This document shows positions 17,996 through 26,357 of a stretch of 64,000 bases of DNA, one piece after another. The DNA is taken from the NCBI RefSeq assembly GCF_001940455.1, contig NZ_MKQR01000007.1, forward strand, positions 85,378-149,377. Direction: 5' to 3'. The DNA is from Actinokineospora bangkokensis. GTDB taxonomy: Bacteria; Actinomycetota; Actinomycetes; Mycobacteriales; Pseudonocardiaceae. The notes beneath the pieces are model-generated. The model saw only the letters and a list, made by a program, of their open reading frames with translations, had not been told where the DNA came from and did no database searches. The position numbers were made by a program, and so were the translations under genes. Each line of letters starts with the position of its first letter. Within the stretch, counting starts at the first letter, position 1.

Positions 17996-18495
17996 GCGGG
18001 CTGCTGGCCGGGCTGGACCCCGAGCTGCCCCGGTCCGTCGTCGCGGCCCTGCGGGCGCGCGGGGAGACCGTCGCCACCGCCGAGTCGCTGACCGCGGGGC
18101 TCGTCACGGCCGCGCTCACCGCCGTGCCCGGCTCCAGCGCCGTCGTCCGCGGCGGGGTCGTGGTGTACGCCACAGAGCTCAAGGCGGAGCTGGCCGGGGT
18201 CGACCCGGCGCTGCTGGCCGAGCGCGGCCCGGTGGACCCGGACGTCGCCCGCGCCCTCGCCGCGGGCGCCCGCGCCCGCTGCGGCGCCACCTACGGCCTG
18301 GGCCTGACCGGGGTCGCGGGCCCGGACCCGCAGGACGGCGCACCGGTCGGGACGGTGCACGTCGCGCTGGTCGGGCCGGGGTTCGGCGAGGTGGTCAGCC
18401 CGCTGTTCAGCGGCGGGCGGGAGGCGATCCGGACCGCTGCGGTGCGTGCCGCCCTTGACCTGGTCGCGGTCCGGCTCGGTACCCTCCAGGGGTGA
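17992..18495 (+). CDS. cinA: CinA C-terminal domain protein / nicotinamide-nucleotide amidase
   Basis: 167 residues comprising only the CinA C-terminal (PncC-like) domain, which deamidates nicotinamide mononucleotide in pyridine-nucleotide salvage. Motifs are TVATAESLTAGLV near residue 24, GGVVVYATELKAELAGV and GLTGVAGPDPQDGAPVGTVHVAL. The N-terminal COG1058 domain of full-length CinA is absent, as in many bacteria, so this is not a truncation. GTG overlaps the pgsA stop. The gene ends the rimO-pgsA-cinA unit, 240 bp ahead of clgR. Confidence 0.93.
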   Translation: MSGLLAGLDPELPRSVVAALRARGETVATAESLTAGLVTAALTAVPGSSAVVRGGVVVYATELKAELAGVDPALLAERGPVDPDVARALAAGARARCGATYGLGLTGVAGPDPQDGAPVGTVHVALVGPGFGEVVSPLFSGGREAIRTAAVRAALDLVAVRLGTLQG

Positions 18496-18558
18496 GGTGC
18501 TGCTCACTGTCGGTGGCCGAGCGGGCGCGATCCGTGCCGGGAGCGGGTGCGGTACCCC

Positions 18559-18596
18559 GGGAACACCCGGGGTTCACCACTCGTTCGCTCTTGGCG
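18559..18596 (+). promoter_or_regulatory. ECF-sigma-type promoter overlapping a ClgR box, upstream of clgR
   Basis: GGAAC (18560-18564), 17 nt, then CGTT (18582-18585): the pattern recognised by SigE/SigR-type ECF factors. Overlapping its -10 is GTTCGC-N5-GCG (18583-18596), which matches the ClgR operator published for Streptomyces as I recall it. The start codon is ~150 bp downstream. This suggests stress induction plus autoregulation, as known for mycobacterial clgR. Inferred from sequence only. Confidence 0.6.
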
Positions 18597-18734
18597 GACT
18601 ACCCGTGAAGCCGCTGCGCCGTGGCGGTGCCTCTCGGTAACGTTGTCCGCAGGACAGCCAGGTGCGGCCGCCGCTCCGAACAGGGGAGGCGGGGGTACCC
18701 GGACTTCACGTCCGCCGAGGAAGGGAGGTGCGCG

Positions 18735-19196
18735 ATGACCGTGCTGTTGCGCGAGGCGATCGGTGATCGGCTCCGACACGCCCGCACCAACCAGCAGCGC
18801 ACGCTGCGGGAGGTCTCGCGCTCCGCGCGCGTGAGCCTGGGCTACCTCTCCGAAGTGGAGCGGGGGCGCAAGGAGGCCTCCAGCGAGCTGCTGGCCGCCA
18901 TCTGCGACGCCCTGGAGCTGCCGCTGTCGGAACTGCTGCACAACGTGGCCTCGGACATCGGGGCGCTCACCGCGGTGGCCGACGCCGTGCCCGAGCGCGT
19001 GGGCGGCGAGCCGCTCGACGAGCGCCGGGAGCCGCGCGAGCGGGAGACCGCGGCGCGCGCGAGCGCCGAGGGCGGCAGGCTGGTGCCCGCCGTCGTCGGG
19101 GAGAACCTCGCCGACCTGCGGTTGCAGCCGGTGCTGCACCACCGCATCGACTCGTCGCTGGGCGGGACCAGGGCCGGGGCGGTCTTCGCCGCCTGA
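18735..19196 (+). CDS. clgR: ClgR, transcriptional activator of Clp protease and envelope stress genes
   Basis: 153-residue XRE-family regulator. The helix-turn-helix (about 9-65) reads [20 protein letters not shown] ... [20 protein letters not shown], the ClgR hallmark. The protein ends in two alanines, which could act as a Clp degradation signal as in other ClgR proteins (family knowledge). ATG has AAGGGAGG 6 nt upstream. It lies between the pgsA operon and pspA as in M. tuberculosis Rv2745c. A strong terminator follows, so cotranscription with pspA is not complete here. Confidence 0.95.
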   Translation: MTVLLREAIGDRLRHARTNQQRTLREVSRSARVSLGYLSEVERGRKEASSELLAAICDALELPLSELLHNVASDIGALTAVADAVPERVGGEPLDERREPRERETAARASAEGGRLVPAVVGENLADLRLQPVLHHRIDSSLGGTRAGAVFAA

Positions 19197-19240
19197 GCCC
19201 GACCGCGACCCAGCCCGATCACGACCCAGCCGGACCGACC

Positions 19241-19284
19241 CGCAGCGGGCCCGGGAGCGCCACCGCGCTCCCGGGCCCGCTGCG
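19241..19284 (+). terminator. Strong intrinsic terminator between clgR and pspA
   Basis: Perfect 20-bp inverted repeat (CGCAGCGGGCCCGGGAGCGC and its complement) with a 4-nt loop, 45 bp after the clgR stop. Almost entirely GC and with no T-run. It should stop or attenuate clgR transcripts before pspA. Confidence 0.8.
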
Positions 19285-19518
19285 TCCCGGTGGGCACGTC
19301 CCCGGTCCAGGGGTGCCGCGCGTCTCGGTTCACCGTCGATTCCGCCGTTCGCCGGGCGCGCGGGCGATCATCGGTGAGAATGGCGGCTGTGGCTGGCGCG
19401 CCGGGCGGCGGGCCCCGGGGCGGCTCAGGGTGAACCCTGAAATGCGCCGGGTCCTGTGGAACCGTCCCGGCGCACCTGACACGATGGTGAGCACAAGCCC
19501 GGTGCCCGCGGGCCCGCC

Positions 19519-19544
19519 GGAACCCGCGGCGGCGCCGGGACGTT
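19519..19544 (+). promoter_or_regulatory. ECF-sigma-type promoter for pspA
   Basis: GGAAC (19519-19523), 17 nt, CGTT (19541-19544): the same elements and spacing as upstream of clgR. It lies about 100 bp before the pspA start. The rest of the 448-bp clgR-pspA gap shows only the terminator and no gene. Confidence 0.55.
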
Positions 19545-19644
19545 GCCCTTTCGCGGCCGTCGTGGTCCTGAGTGCGGCAGCGGGCCCCCTCCCCAGGGGG
19601 CCGAACCAGTGGACCGGGAAGCACGGAGAAGGCAGGCGGAGGAG

Positions 19645-20484
19645 ATGGCCAACCCGTTCGTGAAGTTCTGGAAGTACCTGATGGCGTCGTTCTCGTCGAA
19701 GATCGACGAGCACGCCGACCCGAAGGTGCAGATCCAGCAGGCCATCGAGGAGGCGCAGCGCCAGCACCAGGCGCTCTCGCAGCAGGCAGCCTCCGTGATC
19801 GGCAACCAGCGCCAGCTGGAGATGAAGCTCAACCGCCAGCTCGGCGACGTCGAGAAGCTCCAGTCCTCGGCCCGCCAGGCGCTGGTGCTGGCCGACGAGG
19901 CGCGGTCCAAGGGCGACGACGCCAAGGCCACCCAGTTCGAGCAGGCGGCGCAGTCCTTCGCCACCCAGCTGGTGACCGCCGAGCAGGGCATCGAGGACCT
20001 CAAGACGCTGCACGACCAGGCGCTGCAGGCCGCCGCGCAGGCCAAGCAGGCCGTCGAGCGCAACGCCATGGTGCTCCAGCAGAAGCTGGCCGAGCGCACC
20101 AAGCTGCTCAGCCAGCTCGAGCAGGCCAAGATGCAGGAGCAGGTGTCCAAGTCGCTCAACCAGATGAGCGAGCTGGCCGCCCCGGGCAACACCCCCTCGC
20201 TGGACGAGGTGCGCGACAAGATCGAGAAGCGCTACACCACGGCGCTGGGCTCGGCGGAGCTGGCGCAGAACTCCGTCCAGGGCCGGATGATGGAGGTCCA
20301 GGCCTCCACCACCGAGATGGCGGGCCAGTCCCGGCTCGACCAGATCCGCGCGTCGATGGCGGGCGGCCCGGTCGCGGGCCAGGTCACCAGCGGGTCCAGC
20401 TCGGCGCCCACGGCCAACATCCAGGCCGAGATCGCCCAGCGGGTCGCCCAGGAGCAGAAGGCGAACCCGCAGGCGGGCGCCTGA
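19645..20484 (+). CDS. pspA: Phage shock protein A homologue
   Basis: 279-residue PspA/IM30 family protein, the membrane-stress effector that coats damaged cytoplasmic membrane. Its N-terminus [20 protein letters not shown] is an amphipathic membrane-binding helix nearly identical to mycobacterial PspA (35-kDa antigen, Rv2744c). A long coiled coil follows (about 25-220), with conserved [20 protein letters not shown], and the tail is low complexity. The ATG is preceded by GGAGG very close by. It forms a unit with the next gene and, with clgR, an envelope-stress module. Confidence 0.96.
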   Translation: MANPFVKFWKYLMASFSSKIDEHADPKVQIQQAIEEAQRQHQALSQQAASVIGNQRQLEMKLNRQLGDVEKLQSSARQALVLADEARSKGDDAKATQFEQAAQSFATQLVTAEQGIEDLKTLHDQALQAAAQAKQAVERNAMVLQQKLAERTKLLSQLEQAKMQEQVSKSLNQMSELAAPGNTPSLDEVRDKIEKRYTTALGSAELAQNSVQGRMMEVQASTTEMAGQSRLDQIRASMAGGPVAGQVTSGSSSAPTANIQAEIAQRVAQEQKANPQAGA

Positions 20485-20509
20485 GCGGGACGAGGGTGGG
20501 GGGTCGTGG

Positions 20510-21301
20510 ATGGGGTCGCGGCGGGATGAGTTCTTCCGGCTGAGCAGCCGCTTCCTGGAACGGGAGTTCCGCGACTTGTCCGCGCCCGTCCTCGCGCAGG
20601 TGCGCGCGGCCCTGGGCCGCCGCCGCGACGAGCGGGCGATCGCCCTGCGCAAGCGCAAGCGCTCCGCGCGCGCCACCCGGGCCTGGGGCGTCGGCACCGG
20701 CCTGGGTGGCGCGGGCGTGGCGGTCCAGGTGGCCGCCGCCGCGCCCGCCCCGACCCTGGTCGGGATGATCGCGCTGACCGCCGCGGCGGGCATCGGCACC
20801 GCCGCCGCGGGGGTGAAGTCCTGGCGGTTGCACCGCCAACCGCTGCCCGAGGCCCCGCCGCCGCCGGTGGCGCTGCCCGCCCGCGACTCCGCGGCCCGGG
20901 AGCCGGTGCGCAGGCTCACCGACGCCGCCGACACCCTCCGCGAGCTGCTGACCCAGCTCGGCCGCACCGCCGTGGTCCCGCCCGAGGACGTCGAGCACGC
21001 CCGCCGCTCCGGCGCCGAGGCCCACCGCGCCCTCGACGGCGTCGCCGCCCAGCTGCAAGCCGTCGAGCGGGCCCGCGACCACGCACCCGCCCGGGACAAG
21101 GGGCACCTCACCGAGGGCGTCCGCGCCCTGCGCAGGCAGCTCGACGAAGGCGTCGACGGCTACTGCGGCCTGGTGGCCGCCGCGGGCCGCGCCCTGGCCG
21201 AGAGCAGTGTCCACAGCCACCGCCCGGACCGCCACGAGCTCACCGACGCCTCGGACCGGCTCTCCGCGCTCGCCCTCGCCCTGCGCGACCTCGCCCGCTG
21301 A
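20510..21301 (+). CDS. PspM-like membrane partner of PspA
   Basis: 263 residues, directly behind pspA (25-bp gap), the place of mycobacterial Rv2743c (PspM). The N-terminal ~50 residues are strongly basic (RRDEFF..., RKRKRSARATR). A hydrophobic hairpin (about 57-103) probably forms two membrane helices, and the C-terminal half is helical and charged (about 125-263). Sequence similarity to PspM is by layout rather than motif, so the function (membrane anchor of the Psp complex) is inferred from position. Confidence 0.75.
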   Translation: MGSRRDEFFRLSSRFLEREFRDLSAPVLAQVRAALGRRRDERAIALRKRKRSARATRAWGVGTGLGGAGVAVQVAAAAPAPTLVGMIALTAAAGIGTAAAGVKSWRLHRQPLPEAPPPPVALPARDSAAREPVRRLTDAADTLRELLTQLGRTAVVPPEDVEHARRSGAEAHRALDGVAAQLQAVERARDHAPARDKGHLTEGVRALRRQLDEGVDGYCGLVAAAGRALAESSVHSHRPDRHELTDASDRLSALALALRDLAR

Positions 21302-21520
21302 AACACGCCCGCTGACACACGCGCGCCGCGCGCCCGTGACGCGGCACGCCGCGCGGTCACGTCCGGTCACCGGACCCGGGCCGCCCGCGCGTTCCCGCAG
21401 CCCACGGCTGGGGCATCGGGGTGAACATCACGGTGTCGCATCGACTGGTCGACTACGTGCTGTGGCACCATGCTCGGCAACCGGTCGGGGGCACCGGGGC
21501 TGCGGAGGGGCGAGTTGACG

Positions 21521-22798
21521 GTGTGGTCCGTGCACGGGGACGGCCGTCGACTGCACGACGGCGAGGTCGTCGCGCCCGATGAGCGGCTGAGCTGGCCGTT
21601 GACCGCCGGGCTCGGCGTGCAGCACGTGGCCGCCATGTTCTCGGCCACCGTGCTCGTGCCCACCGCCACCGGCTTCCCGGTCACCAGCACCCTGCTGTTC
21701 TCCGGCCTGGGCACACTGCTCTTCCTGGTCGTGACCCGCAACCGCGTCCCGGCCTACCTCGGCTCGTCGTTCGCCTTCATCGCCCCGCTGACCGCCGCGA
21801 GCGGGGAGACCGCCGCCGCCAAGCTCGGCGGGGTGCTGGTGGCGGGGCTGCTGCTCATCGGCGTGGGCATCGCGGTCAAGGCGCTGGGCGTGCGGCTGCT
21901 GGAGTCGGTGATGCCCCCGGTGGTCACCGGCGCGGTCGTGCTGGTCATCGGGCTGGCCCTGGTCGACTCGGCCACCGTCGAGTTCGGCGCGCAGCCGTTG
22001 ATCGGCGTGGTCACCCTCGCGCTGGTGCTGGGCTGCACCCTCGTCCCGCGCGGGCTGCTGTCGCGGGTGTCGATCCTGGTGGGCATGGTCGCCGGGTGGC
22101 TGCTGGCCGCGCTCACCGGCGGCATCGACCCGGTCAAGCTCGACCGGGTCGGCGCGGCGGCCTGGGTCGGGCTGCCGCAGCTGCAGAGCCCGGAGCTGCG
22201 CCCGTCGGTGATCCTGCTGGTGATCCCGGTGGTGCTGGTGCTGGTCGCGGAGAACGTCGGCCACGTCAAGGCCGTCGCCGCGGTGACCGGCCGCAACCTC
22301 GACGGCAACGTGGGCGACGCGCTCATCGCCAACGGCCTGGCGACCGCGCTGGCCGGGTCGGGCGGCGGCTCGGGCACCACCACCTACGCCGAGAACATCG
22401 GCGTCATGGCGATCAGCCGGGTGTACTCCACCGCCACCTACCTCGTCGCCGGGCTGATCGCGGTGCTGCTGTCGCTGAGCCCGAAGTTCGGCGCGGTGAT
22501 CGACACCGTGCCGCCGGGCGTGCTCGGCGGGGCGTCGCTGCTGCTCTACGGCATGATCGGCCTGGTCGGCGTGCGGATCTGGCAGCGCGACGGGGTGGAC
22601 TTCACCGACCCGGTGAACCTCGCGGTGGTCGCCGTGGCGGTGGCCGCGGGCGTGGGGGACCTGACGATCACCCTGGGCGGCATGACCATCGGCGGCATCG
22701 CCTGGGGCTCCATCGCGGTGGTCGCGGGCCACCCGCTGCTGCGCTGGCTGCGCCGCCTGGGCGGGGGCCGGGTCAGCGGGAGTCGGCCACCCGGTTGA
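21521..22798 (+). CDS. NCS2-family uracil/xanthine permease
   Basis: 425-residue nucleobase:cation symporter with about 12-14 hydrophobic segments. Family blocks are [17 protein letters not shown] near residue 32, [24 protein letters not shown] and [18 protein letters not shown] (about 282-300). Subfamily signals favour uracil, which fits the neighbouring pyrD. The GTG at 21521 was chosen (AGGGG 10 nt upstream; homologues start shortly before VHGDGR); an ATG 17 codons upstream lacks a site. Its 3' end overlaps the convergent pyrD end by 26 bp. Confidence 0.92.
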   Translation: MWSVHGDGRRLHDGEVVAPDERLSWPLTAGLGVQHVAAMFSATVLVPTATGFPVTSTLLFSGLGTLLFLVVTRNRVPAYLGSSFAFIAPLTAASGETAAAKLGGVLVAGLLLIGVGIAVKALGVRLLESVMPPVVTGAVVLVIGLALVDSATVEFGAQPLIGVVTLALVLGCTLVPRGLLSRVSILVGMVAGWLLAALTGGIDPVKLDRVGAAAWVGLPQLQSPELRPSVILLVIPVVLVLVAENVGHVKAVAAVTGRNLDGNVGDALIANGLATALAGSGGGSGTTTYAENIGVMAISRVYSTATYLVAGLIAVLLSLSPKFGAVIDTVPPGVLGGASLLLYGMIGLVGVRIWQRDGVDFTDPVNLAVVAVAVAAGVGDLTITLGGMTIGGIAWGSIAVVAGHPLLRWLRRLGGGRVSGSRPPG

Positions 22799-23819
22799 CC
22801 GCCCGCACCAGCGGCGGGCCGCCGTAGATGAACCCGGTGTAGAGCTGCACGAGGCTCGCGCCCGCGTCGAACATCCGCGCCGCGCTGTCGGCGTCGGTGA
22901 TCCCGCCGACGCCGATCACGGGCAGCTCGCCCCCGGTCTGCGCGGTCACGAACGACACGACCTGCCGGGCGCGCTCGGCCAGCGGCCTGCCGCTGAGCCC
23001 GCCCGCCTCGGCCAGCCCGACCTCCCGGTCGGCGGGGGCCAGCCCGTCGCGGCCCAGGGTGGTGTTGGTGGCGATCAACCCGGCGACGCTGTGGTCGGCG
23101 CACACCTGGAGCACGTCGGAGACCGCCGCGTCGGTGAGGTCGGGGGCGATCTTGACCAGCAGCGGGGTCGGCGGCAGCTCGCCCGCCAGCGCCTCGACCT
23201 CCCGGCGCAGCTCGCCCACCAGCTCGCCCAGCTGCTCCTTGTCCTGCAACCCGCGCAGGCCCGGGGTGTTGGGGGAGCTGACGTTGATGGCGAAGTAGTC
23301 CGCGAAGCGGTGCAGGGCCCGCAGCGAGTACCGGTAGTCCTCGACCGCGTCCTCGACGGGGGTCACCTTGGACTTGCCGATCGAGACGCCCAGCGGCACC
23401 CCGGGCGGCCCCTGCCTGGTCAGGGTGGCGGCCAGCGCGTCGGCCCCGGCGTTGTTGAACCCCATCCGGTTGACGATCGCCCCGGACTCGACCAGCCTGC
23501 GCAGCCGCGGCTTCGGGTTGCCCGGCTGCGGGTGCCGGGTGACCGTGCCGACCTCGACGAACCCGAAGCCCAGCCCGCGCCACGCCCGCAGCGCCGTGCC
23601 GTCCTTGTCCGCCCCGGCGCCGAGCCCCACCGCGCCGGGGAAGCGCACCCCGAACACCGTGCGCGGCGTGCGCGGGCCGAACACCCTGGCCAGCGCGTCC
23701 ACCGCGGGCGGCACCGCGCCCAGCCGCCCCAGGCCGCGGAGCACCTGCTCGTGGGCCACCTCGGGGTCGCCCCCACCGAGCTTGAACAGGACGCTGCGCG
23801 AGAACTGCCGGTACACCAC
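22773..23819 (-). CDS. pyrD: Quinone-dependent dihydroorotate dehydrogenase (class 2)
   Basis: 348-residue FMN enzyme oxidising dihydroorotate in pyrimidine synthesis, linked to the respiratory quinone pool at the membrane. Class 2 features are the N-terminal membrane-associating helix ([12 protein letters not shown]...), [41 protein letters not shown] with the catalytic Ser, [13 protein letters not shown] and the FMN-phosphate motif GVGGI. The start is one of two adjacent GTGs (23819 or 23816); no clear ribosome-binding site is present. It is divergent from the coiled-coil gene with a 45-bp gap. Confidence 0.95.
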   Translation of the reverse strand: MVYRQFSRSVLFKLGGGDPEVAHEQVLRGLGRLGAVPPAVDALARVFGPRTPRTVFGVRFPGAVGLGAGADKDGTALRAWRGLGFGFVEVGTVTRHPQPGNPKPRLRRLVESGAIVNRMGFNNAGADALAATLTRQGPPGVPLGVSIGKSKVTPVEDAVEDYRYSLRALHRFADYFAINVSSPNTPGLRGLQDKEQLGELVGELRREVEALAGELPPTPLLVKIAPDLTDAAVSDVLQVCADHSVAGLIATNTTLGRDGLAPADREVGLAEAGGLSGRPLAERARQVVSFVTAQTGGELPVIGVGGITDADSAARMFDAGASLVQLYTGFIYGGPPLVRAVNRVADSR

Positions 23820-23864
23820 GCGGCCAATCGTGTCACGCGCCGCGCGCGGGGCCAGGATGGACCC

Positions 23865-24686
23865 GTGACCGACGACCCCGACGAGGTTGACGACCTCTAC
23901 GCCCTGCCGCGCGAGGAGTTCACCGCCGCCCGCAACCAGCTGGCCAGGGCGGCGCGCAAGGCGGGCGAGAAGGAGCGGGCCGCCGAGGTCGAGAAGCTGG
24001 CCAAGCCCACCACCGCGGCGTGGCTGGTCAACCGCCTGGTGCGGCAGCGCCCGGACGCCCTGCGCTCGCTGCTCGACCTGGGGCAGGACCTGCGCGCGGC
24101 GCACTCGGCGGGTGCGGGGGAGGACCTGCGGGCGCTGACCCGGCGCCGCACGGAACTGCTGCGCGAGCTGGTCGACGCCGCGGCGGACGGCGAGCAGCTC
24201 AGCGAACCGGTGACCCGGGAGCTGGAGGAGATGTTCACCGCGGCGATCACCGACGAGGACGCCGCCGCCCGGCTCGCCGCGGGTCGGGTCACCACGGTGA
24301 AGGACCTGCACGTCACGCAGGTGTGGCCGGGGTTGGCGGTCGCACCCGCCACCCGGCCCGCGCAGTCCCGCGCGGACAAGGCCGCGGCGCCGAAGAAGCC
24401 GAGGGCCGACGCGGCGCTGGTGAAGCAGGCGCGGGCGGCGGTCAAGGAGGCCGAGTCCACGCGCGCGGACGCCGACCGGGCGGTGACCGACGCGGAGTCC
24501 GCGATCGAGGCCGCCGAGCAGCGGGTGCGGGAGCTCAACGCGCTGCTGGACGAGGCGGAAAGCGCGGAACTCGAGTCCCGCCGGGCGTTGCAGGTGGCCC
24601 GCCGCGAGGCCAAGGCCGCCGAGCGCGCCGCGGGCCAGGCCTGGCGGCGCCTGCGCCAGGTCGAGGGCACCGACGCGGGGGAGTAG
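23865..24686 (+). CDS. Coiled-coil protein of unknown function
   Basis: 273 residues. The N-terminal third ([20 protein letters not shown], then [17 protein letters not shown]) is a conserved hypothetical domain seen in actinobacteria; I know no function for it. The middle is Ala/Pro-rich with a basic patch. The last ~100 residues are a long Ala/Glu/Arg coiled coil resembling segments of SMC-like or stalk proteins. GTG is preceded by CAGGAT 6 nt upstream, which could be a leaderless -10 or a weak AGGA site. No partner gene is in the same unit. Confidence 0.75.
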   Translation: MTDDPDEVDDLYALPREEFTAARNQLARAARKAGEKERAAEVEKLAKPTTAAWLVNRLVRQRPDALRSLLDLGQDLRAAHSAGAGEDLRALTRRRTELLRELVDAAADGEQLSEPVTRELEEMFTAAITDEDAAARLAAGRVTTVKDLHVTQVWPGLAVAPATRPAQSRADKAAAPKKPRADAALVKQARAAVKEAESTRADADRAVTDAESAIEAAEQRVRELNALLDEAESAELESRRALQVARREAKAAERAAGQAWRRLRQVEGTDAGE

Positions 24687-24734
24687 GGCGGGCGGGGGAG
24701 TAGGGCAGGCGGGGCATTCGGAAAGCCCCGGAAA

Positions 24735-24970
24735 AGGGCACAGCCCCTGGGCGACTCCTCCGCGAGGGAGGCCCGTGGCGGACTACCACGGAAGCCCAGG
24801 GGCCGGGTGACTGCCTGGTATTCGCCGACCACGCGCCGCGCCTACGGCACCGGGTACCCGGTGTCTGCCGTGGGCGGAGCCGGCGTCCATCGTTGATGGG
24901 TGGTCCTTAGCGGACAGCCACCTCACGCGTCCTACCGGAACTCACTGGTGGACCACCTCCTCTCTCGTGT
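24735..24970 (-). ncRNA. Candidate standalone structured RNA (~235-260 nt)
   Basis: A 394-bp gap without a normal gene carries dense base-pairing potential on the minus strand, with its own promoter just upstream (24977-25005). In order: AGAGAGGAGGTGGTCC (24965-24950), whose GGTGGTCC pairs perfectly with GGACCACC (24906-24899); hairpins CATC-AAC-GATG and a stem around the palindrome ACCGGGTACCCGGT (24849-24862); finally a junction closed by GCCCCTGGGC/GCCCAGGGGC (24743-24752 with 24794-24803) holding two inner hairpins and followed by CCCTTTT. No gene follows on this strand, so it is not a riboswitch. It resembles the abundant actinobacterial RNAs (Ms1/MTS2823, raiA motif) in size and isolation; family membership is not established. 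Confidence 0.6.
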
Positions 24971-24976
24971 ACCTCG

Positions 24977-25005
24977 AATGTAGGCCGATTCGCGCCGCGT
25001 GACAA
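24977..25005 (-). promoter_or_regulatory. Housekeeping-sigma promoter of the structured RNA
   Basis: On the minus strand TTGTCA (25005-25000), a 17-nt spacer, then TACATT (24982-24977), close to the TTGACA/TANNNT consensus with ideal spacing. Transcription should start near 24970. It is the best-formed sigma-A-type promoter noticed in the window. Confidence 0.65.
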
Positions 25006-25117
25006 CGCATTAAGACCTCACCCGTACGGCTGCTGCTAAGGTGATCAACCAAGTGCGGAGCGTGTAGGAATTTCACCCACGTGGGGCTTCGCCAGGCGCT
25101 CTGGGGGGAACGGGTCG

Positions 25118-25546
25118 GTGCGGAGCTCGCTCAGCAGGTCAAGCCGCGTGGCCCTCGGCGCCGTCGTCGGCGCCACCGCCGCGGCCCTGTTCTACGAGGG
25201 CGTGGCCGCCGACCCGCTCAGCGAGCTGCCCGCCTCCCGCCCGGCCGCCGAGGCCGTCCCCGAGCCCATCCCCGCCACCATCAGCGACGGCCCCACGATC
25301 GCCGTCGTCACCGCCGTCTCGCTGGTCAGCACGCCCGCGTCCAGCGCGCCCCCGACCACGACGACCGAGGCGGTGGCGACGACCACCACCACGACCGAGG
25401 TCGCGCCGCCGCCCCCGGCGCCGGTGACCACCACGACGACGACCACGGCCCGCCCGGTCCCGACGACGACCACGACCAAGCCGCCGCCCCCGCCGCCCAC
25501 CACGACCACGACGACGAAGAAGCCGTGCGGGCTGCTGTGGTGCTGA
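25118..25546 (+). CDS. Thr/Pro-rich membrane-anchored or secreted protein
   Basis: 142 residues. A basic N-terminus followed by VALGAVVGATAAALFYEGVA forms a signal peptide or anchor. The rest is low complexity: a Pro/Ala region and then long Thr runs alternating with Pro (residues about 75-135), ending with KKPCGLLWC. Such Thr/Pro stretches are often O-mannosylated wall-spanning stalks in actinobacteria (general knowledge). The C-terminal CGLLWC cysteine pair is the only distinctive motif. GTG start with a G-rich ribosome-binding site (GGGGGGAA). No known family. Confidence 0.65.
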   Translation: MRSSLSRSSRVALGAVVGATAAALFYEGVAADPLSELPASRPAAEAVPEPIPATISDGPTIAVVTAVSLVSTPASSAPPTTTTEAVATTTTTTEVAPPPPAPVTTTTTTTARPVPTTTTTKPPPPPPTTTTTTKKPCGLLWC

Positions 25547-25553
25547 GCGGGTC

Positions 25554-26357
25554 TCACCCCGAGGAGCGCGGCCCCGCCTGGCACACCGGGCAGAAGTAGG
25601 CCACGCGCTCCCGCACGTCCGCCCCCTGCACCCCGGCGACGACCGGTCCGCCGCACCGCAGGCACCCGCTGCGCCGCCGCCCGTACACCCACAGGTCCCG
25701 CCCGCGCCGCAGGTCCCCGGTCGTGTTCCGGTCCACCACGAGCTTGTTCTTGTCCAGCAGCTCCCGCGACAGCCGCACCGCCTCCCCGGCGTCCACGGCG
25801 GACACCGGCGACCACGGGGTGACCCCGAGGATGTGGCAGACCTCGGCCTTGTAGACGTTGCCCACCCCGGCCATCACCCGCTGGTCGAGCAGGGCCAGCC
25901 CCAGCGCCCGGTCGGGCTCGGCCGCCAGCCGCCGGACCGCCTCGGCCTCCAGCTCCGGGCCCCAACCCGGGTCCAGCAGGTCGGGCCCCAGGTGCCCCAC
26001 GAGCCGGGACTCCTCGTCGGTGGGCACCAGGGCCATCTCGTGCAGGTTGAACCCCACCGCCTGCCGCTCGGCGTTGACCAGCAGGGCGCGGACCTGGTGC
26101 GCCGGGCGGCGCCACCGCATCCGCGGGGTGTAGACGTCCCAGGCGCCGTCCATCATGAGGTGGCTGCGCAGGCTGAGGTTGCGGTCGAAGCGGATGAACA
26201 GGTGCTTGCCCGCGCTGCGCACGCCCACCACCACCCGGCCCTTGAGGTCCACCGTGGACAGCCGGGGGTGGCGCAGCTCGCCGCGGGTCAGGGGGTGGTC
26301 GACCAGCGCCGTCCGCAGGCGGGCGGCGGCGCGGTAGACGGTGTCGCCCTCAGGCAC
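25554..26357 (-). CDS. nei: Formamidopyrimidine-DNA glycosylase / endonuclease VIII family protein
   Basis: 267-residue base-excision-repair glycosylase/AP lyase. The N-terminus after Met is PEGDTVYRAA, giving the catalytic P2 and E3. AGKHLFIRF supplies the conserved lysine, GVGNVYKAEVCHILGVTPWSP the helix-two-turn-helix, and the C-terminal zinc finger is C-x2-C ... C-x2-C (CLRCGG ... FCPVCQ). It resembles mycobacterial Nei2. The GTG start lies inside the end of the upstream ParA-like gene (8-bp overlap), implying cotranscription and translational coupling. Confidence 0.93.
   Translation of the reverse strand: MPEGDTVYRAAARLRTALVDHPLTRGELRHPRLSTVDLKGRVVVGVRSAGKHLFIRFDRNLSLRSHLMMDGAWDVYTPRMRWRRPAHQVRALLVNAERQAVGFNLHEMALVPTDEESRLVGHLGPDLLDPGWGPELEAEAVRRLAAEPDRALGLALLDQRVMAGVGNVYKAEVCHILGVTPWSPVSAVDAGEAVRLSRELLDKNKLVVDRNTTGDLRRGRDLWVYGRRRSGCLRCGGPVVAGVQGADVRERVAYFCPVCQAGPRSSG

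Noticed and set aside
24535-24832. Minus-strand frame running from the structured-RNA region into the coiled-coil gene
   Set aside because: Lacks a ribosome-binding site and any motif; it reads through the predicted RNA stems and then antisense coding sequence.
24949-24965. Fragment of a 16S rRNA gene 3' end on the plus strand
   Set aside because: Only the last ~17 bases resemble the 16S tail; no upstream helix 45 sequence is present, and the minus-strand promoter makes the complementary reading more sensible.
25350-25530. ACC/ACG-rich microsatellite-like tract
   Set aside because: It codes the Thr runs of the surface protein in frame with varied Thr codons, so it is coding low complexity rather than an independent repeat.
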